DNA from: an uncultured Candidatus Melainabacteria bacterium | GTDB taxonomy: Bacteria; Cyanobacteriota; Vampirovibrionia; Gastranaerophilales; Gastranaerophilaceae | Reading direction: 5' to 3' | Length of the DNA: 64,000 nt | Assembly: GCA_934754775.1 (NCBI GenBank) | Contig: CAKVIM010000007.1 | Coordinates: 1-64,000, forward strand | Shown here: positions 59,902-64,000 of the stretch, piece after piece | Numbering within the stretch: the stretch's first letter is position 1 | Layout of the letters: each line of letters opens with the position of its first letter | Notes under the pieces: generated by a model | What the model was told of the DNA's origin: nothing | What the model saw: the letters and a program-made list of their open reading frames with translations, nothing else | Databases searched by the model: none | Translations under genes and position numbers: made by a program

Positions 59902-60440
59902 TGTCATATTTATCGATTTTCGTACTGGCAATCGCATTATCAATCGACGCTTGCGTTGTTTCGTTCTCTTACGGTCTGACTTTCACTCAGAAACGACTGA
60001 AAAACGCATTGCTCCTTGCAAGTTGCACAGGGATTTTTCAAGGTCTCATGCCGGCAATCGGGTATTATCTTACAAATTTTATTAAATCAATAATCGAGCC
60101 GTATGCAGGATTAATCGTATTTCTAATTTTCACATACCTTGGCTCTAAATTCATAATAGAAGCTTTTGACACAAAAAAAGAAAAACAGCTTTGCATTGAC
60201 CTAAAATGCCTGCTTTTAGTCGGAATTGCAACTAGTATTGACGCCTTTTCAGCCGGAATCACGCTTTCACTATTCGAAAACCACATCCTTAAGCCTGCTC
60301 TCTTGATTGCAGCAGTAACTTTCTGCAACTCAACTTTGGGATTTTCACTCGGCGGCAAACTAAAAAATTTACCGACTAAGGCACTCGAAATATCTTCCGG
60401 CATTCTTCTAATCCTGCTCGGAATAAAAGCCCTTTTCTAA
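59901..60440 (+). CDS. mntP: MntP-family manganese efflux membrane protein
   Basis: 179 aa with six membrane segments. The two family signatures are present: 'ALSIDACVVSFSYG' near residue 12 and 'GIATSIDAFSAGITLSLF' near 110, whose Asp residues are needed for Mn export in studied members. YtaF-like sporulation proteins share the fold, but the dual SIDA motifs fit MntP. Starts within the dnaB stop (TAATG). No yybP-type riboswitch is seen upstream because it lies inside the dnaB operon, so Mn control at that level is absent. Confidence 0.85.
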   Translation: MSYLSIFVLAIALSIDACVVSFSYGLTFTQKRLKNALLLASCTGIFQGLMPAIGYYLTNFIKSIIEPYAGLIVFLIFTYLGSKFIIEAFDTKKEKQLCIDLKCLLLVGIATSIDAFSAGITLSLFENHILKPALLIAAVTFCNSTLGFSLGGKLKNLPTKALEISSGILLILLGIKALF

Positions 60441-60441
60441 G

Positions 60442-60927
60442 TTATTTGTTATTCTCTACCATTGGTTGAATGTCTAATTTAGAAAACGTTCTGGTAGCTT
60501 TTGCAAACTTAAATGACCCCGGAGGAGCCGTTACAGCTAAAGATGCTGCAAAACCTGCAAAAAGACCGGTTACGATACCGCCAACTGTCGTCAATATCTG
60601 TTTCAATGTTGAAGATTTTCTGGTCAAAGCAATCGGAACAACTGCACCTAGAATACCGCCCGCAGTTACAATTCCTCGGGAAAGATTACGTCTGCGTTTA
60701 ATATCCGCTTCAGAAGAATTCTCTTGTGCAAACTTCTGTATCTTCGGAGCCGTCTCCATTATATCAATATAGGCTTTTTCAAATGTATCCGCCTCATTAA
60801 CAGGCACTGTAAGTTTTCCGGCTTCATTACCGCTTGAATCTATTACCCTGTAAACAGCACGCCCGTTAGGCATTGTACCCGTTCTTTGAATGTTACCATA
60901 AGGATTTGAGTTTACACCGTTAACCAT
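60442..60927 (-). CDS. Hypothetical small membrane protein
   Basis: 161 aa, no family recognised. N-terminal soluble part with 'NGRAVYRVIDSSGNEAGKL' near residue 21. Two membrane segments follow near 88-105 ('IVTAGGILGAVVPIAL') and 113-135 ('LTTVGGIVTGLFAGFAAS'). The layout (NG..Y motif, then a Gly-rich membrane hairpin) recalls the 16122 protein, but the sequences are not clearly homologous. Convergent with mntP, 1 nt apart. The upstream region holds a TTTATAAATATAATATATG AT box. Function unknown. Confidence 0.7.
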   Translation of the reverse strand: MVNGVNSNPYGNIQRTGTMPNGRAVYRVIDSSGNEAGKLTVPVNEADTFEKAYIDIMETAPKIQKFAQENSSEADIKRRRNLSRGIVTAGGILGAVVPIALTRKSSTLKQILTTVGGIVTGLFAGFAASLAVTAPPGSFKFAKATRTFSKLDIQPMVENNK

Positions 60928-61019
60928 ATAAGACCACCTTCACACTTATACATATATTATATTTATAAACGTAATTAAACGCAATAAATTGCTAAAATAT
61001 GAAGGTATATTAAGCAGAA

Positions 61020-61898
61020 TTAATCAGCGTAACAAGATAATAGCAAATTGCCTCTAAGTTTGTTTAACGCTCTAGCTTCTGTTTGTCTTATGCATTCTTT
61101 GGTAACTCCAAATAACTTACCAATATCTTCTAAAGTTGTCTTTGTGAAGTTTTCCAAACCGAAACGCATTTTTATAACAGTTTGTTCACGTTCTTTCAAT
61201 GTAGATACAACGTTTCTTAAATCATTTTTCAATTGTTCATATTCAATATTTTCTTCAACATTTGTTTTAACGTCTTCTAAAACATCAGCCACATTTAATT
61301 CGCTTCCGTTTTTACCGTCAAAACTGCCTTCTATAGAAACTGTGGTTGAATATGCTGATAAAAATGTATCAATTTTTTCAGGTTCCATATTCATTTTTTC
61401 TGCAACATCTTTGTTTGTTACTTGGCAGTTATATGCTCTTTCCATTTCTGCTTTAACTTTAGAGAACTTAGATAAGGTTTCTTGAATATAAACAGGGATT
61501 TTCATGCAATATGATTGTTCAGAAATTGCCTTGAACATAGCTTGTTTAATCCACCAGCTTGCATAAGTTGAAAATCTGTAACCTAATTCCGGATTAAATT
61601 TTTCTACCGCAATCATCAAACCTAAGTTTCCTTCTTGAATCAAATCAACCATCGGTAATTTTGCAACATGGATAACTTTTCTTGCAATTGTCAAAACTAA
61701 TTTCAAATTAGATTGAACCAAAATCTTTTTAGCTTCCTTGTCGCCGTTTTTTGCTCTCAATGCCACTTCTTTTTCTTCAGCAGCATCTAATGATTTAAAA
61801 CTTTGAGCCTTTCTCAAATAAGCTCCAAATTCATTTGCAACAACATTGTTTTTTGCAGGGTTAGTAGTCTTTTTCATTGGGATAAATGCGTCTTTCAT
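61020..61898 (-). CDS. Alternative sigma-70 family factor (group 2/3-like)
   Basis: 292 aa, lacks the long region 1.1 of the primary factor. Region 1.2 'NEFGAYLRKAQSFKSLDAAE' near residue 23. Region 2 'VQSNLKLVLTIARKV' and 'DLIQEGNLGLMIAVEKFNPE' near 62-105. Region 2.4 'YASWWIKQAMFKAISEQSY' near 113. Region 4.2 'TTLEDIGKLFGVTKECIRQ' near 255. In region 2.4 the Thr used by RpoD for -10 contact (QAIT) is Phe (QAMF), and region 4.2 reads TKECIRQ instead of TRERIRQ. Altered -10 recognition is therefore likely. Own promoter at 61961-61989. It could serve the unusual promoters of this window, but that is inference. Confidence 0.88.
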   Translation of the reverse strand: MKDAFIPMKKTTNPAKNNVVANEFGAYLRKAQSFKSLDAAEEKEVALRAKNGDKEAKKILVQSNLKLVLTIARKVIHVAKLPMVDLIQEGNLGLMIAVEKFNPELGYRFSTYASWWIKQAMFKAISEQSYCMKIPVYIQETLSKFSKVKAEMERAYNCQVTNKDVAEKMNMEPEKIDTFLSAYSTTVSIEGSFDGKNGSELNVADVLEDVKTNVEENIEYEQLKNDLRNVVSTLKEREQTVIKMRFGLENFTKTTLEDIGKLFGVTKECIRQTEARALNKLRGNLLLSCYAD

Positions 61899-61960
61899 AC
61901 TTTTAAGCTCCTATATAATTTTTTTTAACAATACACATAACGGGGATTTCTTATATACTT

Positions 61961-61989
61961 ATAATATATCAAAAGTATATACTTCTCAA
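61961..61989 (-). promoter_or_regulatory. Promoter of the sigma-factor gene with palindromic spacer
   Basis: Minus strand TTGAGA (61989-61984), 17 nt, TATTAT (61966-61961). The spacer contains the perfect 12-bp palindrome AAGTATATACTT (61973-61984). The promoter resembles the housekeeping type. Leader about 56 nt, then AGGAG before the ATG. Confidence 0.6.
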
Positions 61990-62038
61990 TACTTTTGTTA
62001 AGAAATATTACAAAAAATACCCATTTTTCAGCATATTG

Positions 62039-63220
62039 TTACAAAACTTCACATTGCTGAACACACAATTTAAGATCTGCAACTCTTGTATTTATGGTTG
62101 CAATTACGTCCCGCATCTGAGCTTCAAGCCTTTTTCCGCCTTTAAAACATGTATGAAAAAATAAAATTGTAGAAGTTGATTTTGTGAGTTCAGACTTCAA
62201 TTCCGCAATTTTGTTGTAAATAAGAGGGTCAACGCACTCCTTATTTTCACAAAGAGTAATATAAATATGTCCGAGCCACCATTGAACTTCTTCTACATTA
62301 TTCGCTTTTAAGCCTTTTAGAGCTTTTTTGAAGTACGAAAGAATGAGCGAATAAATATCAACAAGCTTTTCTTTCTTCTTCGGTAAAACCTGTTTAAAGT
62401 ATTCCATTGTCTGATTATAGCCGATATTAATAAGCTTGCGTCTTGATTCTTTATCCAAATTAAAATCCGCAAAGAATATATCGCCTGTGTTTATGCGTAT
62501 ATAATCGTATCTGTCATTATTACCATAAAGTTCCGTTACAAAACCTGTCGCAACATCCGTTACGCAGCTATAAATCGTGTTAATGTAAGAAATCGGGCTT
62601 TTTTCATCTTTACTATAATCGCCTTCCAACCTGAATTCCAAAATACGACTTTCTGAATTATTCAATGTATCGGAAAGACGCCACATCGGAGAAGCCTTTT
62701 GCAAATCTCCATCCACCAAATATGAATCATTGTATTCATACGGTGCCATAAGCCCCGGCATGCTGGACGAAATCTTAATAGCTTGAGCGATTTCAAAATC
62801 CGGAGTCGTAAGAGCCGAAAATTCTTGTGAGCCAAATTTGGTTAAATCAGTCGTAATAATAACAAGCTTCTGTTCCAAGTCTTTAAATGTTATATTATTA
62901 CCGTGAACATTAATCTTTTTGGCAAGCAATTCATTGAGCCAATCCAAGAAAATTTCACCTTTAGAAAGTGCAAAAGGTTTGCCGAAACCTAAATGAATAT
63001 CCTTGAACAAGTCGAAATTAACCTTCATAAAAAGATTTTCAAGTTCATAAGATTTATAACCGCAAGCAACCAACGCAGCCATTATAGACCCGACCGACGA
63101 GCCACCGATTATATCATATTCAATATTCAATTCTTCTAAAGCCCTAATAGTGCCAATATATGCCATTCCACGAATAGCACCACCGCCGAACAAACATGTG
63201 TATTTCAAAGGATTAGTCAT
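62039..63220 (-). CDS. Patatin-like phospholipase
   Basis: 393 aa. Oxyanion hole 'LFGGGAIRGMAYIG' near residue 10, nucleophile elbow 'GGSSVGSIMAAL' (Ser near 42), and the dyad Asp in 'YLVDGDLQKASPMW' near 168. Catalytic Ser-Asp dyad complete, so a lipid acyl hydrolase is expected. The C-terminal 170 residues are helical and not typical of the family. No signal peptide. The ATG follows AGGGGT of a 13-bp tandem repeat. Stop codon lies in TTGTAACAA, upstream of the sigma gene. Bacterial patatins can be effectors or housekeeping lipases; not distinguishable here. Confidence 0.9.
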   Translation of the reverse strand: MTNPLKYTCLFGGGAIRGMAYIGTIRALEELNIEYDIIGGSSVGSIMAALVACGYKSYELENLFMKVNFDLFKDIHLGFGKPFALSKGEIFLDWLNELLAKKINVHGNNITFKDLEQKLVIITTDLTKFGSQEFSALTTPDFEIAQAIKISSSMPGLMAPYEYNDSYLVDGDLQKASPMWRLSDTLNNSESRILEFRLEGDYSKDEKSPISYINTIYSCVTDVATGFVTELYGNNDRYDYIRINTGDIFFADFNLDKESRRKLINIGYNQTMEYFKQVLPKKKEKLVDIYSLILSYFKKALKGLKANNVEEVQWWLGHIYITLCENKECVDPLIYNKIAELKSELTKSTSTILFFHTCFKGGKRLEAQMRDVIATINTRVADLKLCVQQCEVL

Positions 63221-63221
63221 T

Positions 63222-63260
63222 AAAATTTACCCCTTACATTTACCCCTTATATTTACCCCT
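63222..63260 (-). repeat. 13-bp tandem repeat, three copies
   Basis: On the minus strand AGGGGTAAATATA, AGGGGTAAATGTA, AGGGGTAAATTTT in a row. It encodes the last residues of the upstream gene, supplies its stop (TAA in the last unit) and the G-rich site before the patatin ATG. Confidence 0.9.
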
Positions 63261-64000
63261 AATTTTTTGCCAAAAGTCTTGCCGCAGAACATTGTTCGCT
63301 TATAATAATCAAGCCCGTATTCAGGTTCAAGATAAGAAGCTTTTTCCTGCCCTTTCTTCACAAATATACCGCAAACACGTCCGTCAAAGATATGAACCCA
63401 ATCTTTATCTTTAATTAATTTAGAATATATCTCCACATCCTTTGCAGGCATCAAAATATCTGTATCATAATTTGTAACAATATCACGCCAATTTTTCTCT
63501 GCTAAATTAAAATCTCTAAGCATCAAAAACTCTTTATCGTTATAAACCTCTTCATACCGTCCGTCCATATAAATCAAGTTGTCCGGATAAAGTTTATAAG
63601 AAAGATAACTTCCATACCCGAACGGCACAACAATATTTCCCTTAATATTATTTATCATCAAGAACTCTGCTTCATATAACGGATATTTGTACAAATCACA
63701 TCTCGGGTACCAAGGTGATGAAAACGGCACGATATACAACGCCAACACAATTATTGCAGGATAAAGAGCTTTTTCGCACATTATAAAAGATTTTTTAAGC
63801 TTATAAAGTATTCGCATAAAATCGTTATAACACAATGCAGCAGAGGTTATCAGTGTTAAAGAAAGGAGTTTTACGTGAGCTAATCCTGAATAAAGAGTAA
63901 CTGCAAGCACAATAGTTTTCGTAATATCAATCTTTTTGTTATTAACAAAACTTAGTAATAACGCTAGAATACCAAAAACACTCGACGGTAAATAATAAGA
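63227..64000 (-). CDS. Integral membrane protein, probable glycosyltransferase-type, C-terminal part
   Basis: The frame is open to the window edge, so the start is outside. About 258 codons are visible. The first part has at least three membrane segments ('FGILALLLSFV', 'LLSLTLITSAALCY', 'YPAIIVLALYIVPFSS'). A soluble C-terminal domain of about 150 residues has 'VVPFGYGSYLSYKLYPDNLI' and 'YMDGRYEEVYNDKEF'. This layout (membrane bundle, then G.Y..YKL.P and DGR.E.Y) occurs in bacterial ArnT/GT39-like and related unnamed membrane proteins; assignment is tentative. The C-terminus lies in the 13-bp repeat. It is 6 nt upstream of patatin. Confidence 0.6.
   Translation of the reverse strand, partial: SYYLPSSVFGILALLLSFVNNKKIDITKTIVLAVTLYSGLAHVKLLSLTLITSAALCYNDFMRILYKLKKSFIMCEKALYPAIIVLALYIVPFSSPWYPRCDLYKYPLYEAEFLMINNIKGNIVVPFGYGSYLSYKLYPDNLIYMDGRYEEVYNDKEFLMLRDFNLAEKNWRDIVTNYDTDILMPAKDVEIYSKLIKDKDWVHIFDGRVCGIFVKKGQEKASYLEPEYGLDYYKRTMFCGKTFGKKLGVNIRGKCKG

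Noticed and set aside
62033..62045. TTGTAACAA before the sigma gene as another tripartite promoter
   Set aside because: It coincides with the patatin stop codon, the distance to the AT-rich box is 55 nt instead of 37, and GAAATC is absent.

Overview
This AT-rich window comes from a bacterium that looks most like a non-photosynthetic relative of Cyanobacteria, the Melainabacteria/Vampirovibrionia and probably order Gastranaerophilales. That placement is inference. It rests on the base composition, Gram-negative-style lipoproteins, an AMIN-domain amidase, and many short hypothetical proteins with the flavour of that group. No 16S rRNA gene lies in the window to confirm it.

Layout. 1-4195 (minus): a probable operon of aroE, an orphan ClpX-type zinc finger, a helical-repeat protein, ruvX, a DUF1292 protein and the N-terminal part of a Clp unfoldase with three Clp_N repeats, cut by the window edge. 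4318-8545 (minus): pilT, a glutamate-synthase-small-subunit-like oxidoreductase, a sugar-type solute-binding lipoprotein and a small exported protein. 8706-16048 (plus): a DNA-processing operon (SF1 helicase fused to a Vsr-like nuclease domain, PIF1/RecD-like helicase, priA). 16839-24703 (minus): pckA, mutS2, gap and the membrane pyrophosphatase hppA. 24800-28600: an accessory, repeat-rich stretch with a tRNA-Leu(UAG), a broken partial copy of that tRNA, two coiled-coil hypotheticals and rpsO. 28598-35702: TPR protein, DUF2400 protein, tadA, obgE, tsaD, murI and an AMIN amidase. 35835-43524: a block of lineage-specific proteins. 43641-63220: prs, an inactive-looking matrixin, mnmA, murA, a PHP phosphoesterase, mfd, a PrsA-like foldase, proS, dnaB, mntP, an alternative sigma factor and a patatin. 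The right edge cuts a membrane protein.

The most notable signal is an unusual shared promoter. Three unrelated-looking hypothetical genes (25549, 26936, 36175) carry the same three blocks at exactly the same spacing: TTGTAACAA, 14 nt, GAAATC, 17 nt, TTTATATA. Two more hypotheticals (38294, 41635) and a 42-aa gene (35963, minus) carry looser versions. None of these genes has an assigned function, so they look like a co-regulated set of undescribed proteins. A group-2/3-like sigma factor at 61020-61898 with a changed region 2.4 is a candidate reader.

Other points worth checking are two enzymes whose catalytic residues are replaced (alpha/beta hydrolase, matrixin), a 40-aa protein matching the N-terminal domain of its neighbour, a 13-bp tandem repeat at a gene junction, a C-tract region, and a structured RNA candidate near 44.7 kb. 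Starts were set from ribosome-binding sites, promoters and family alignment, so several differ from the longest open frame.
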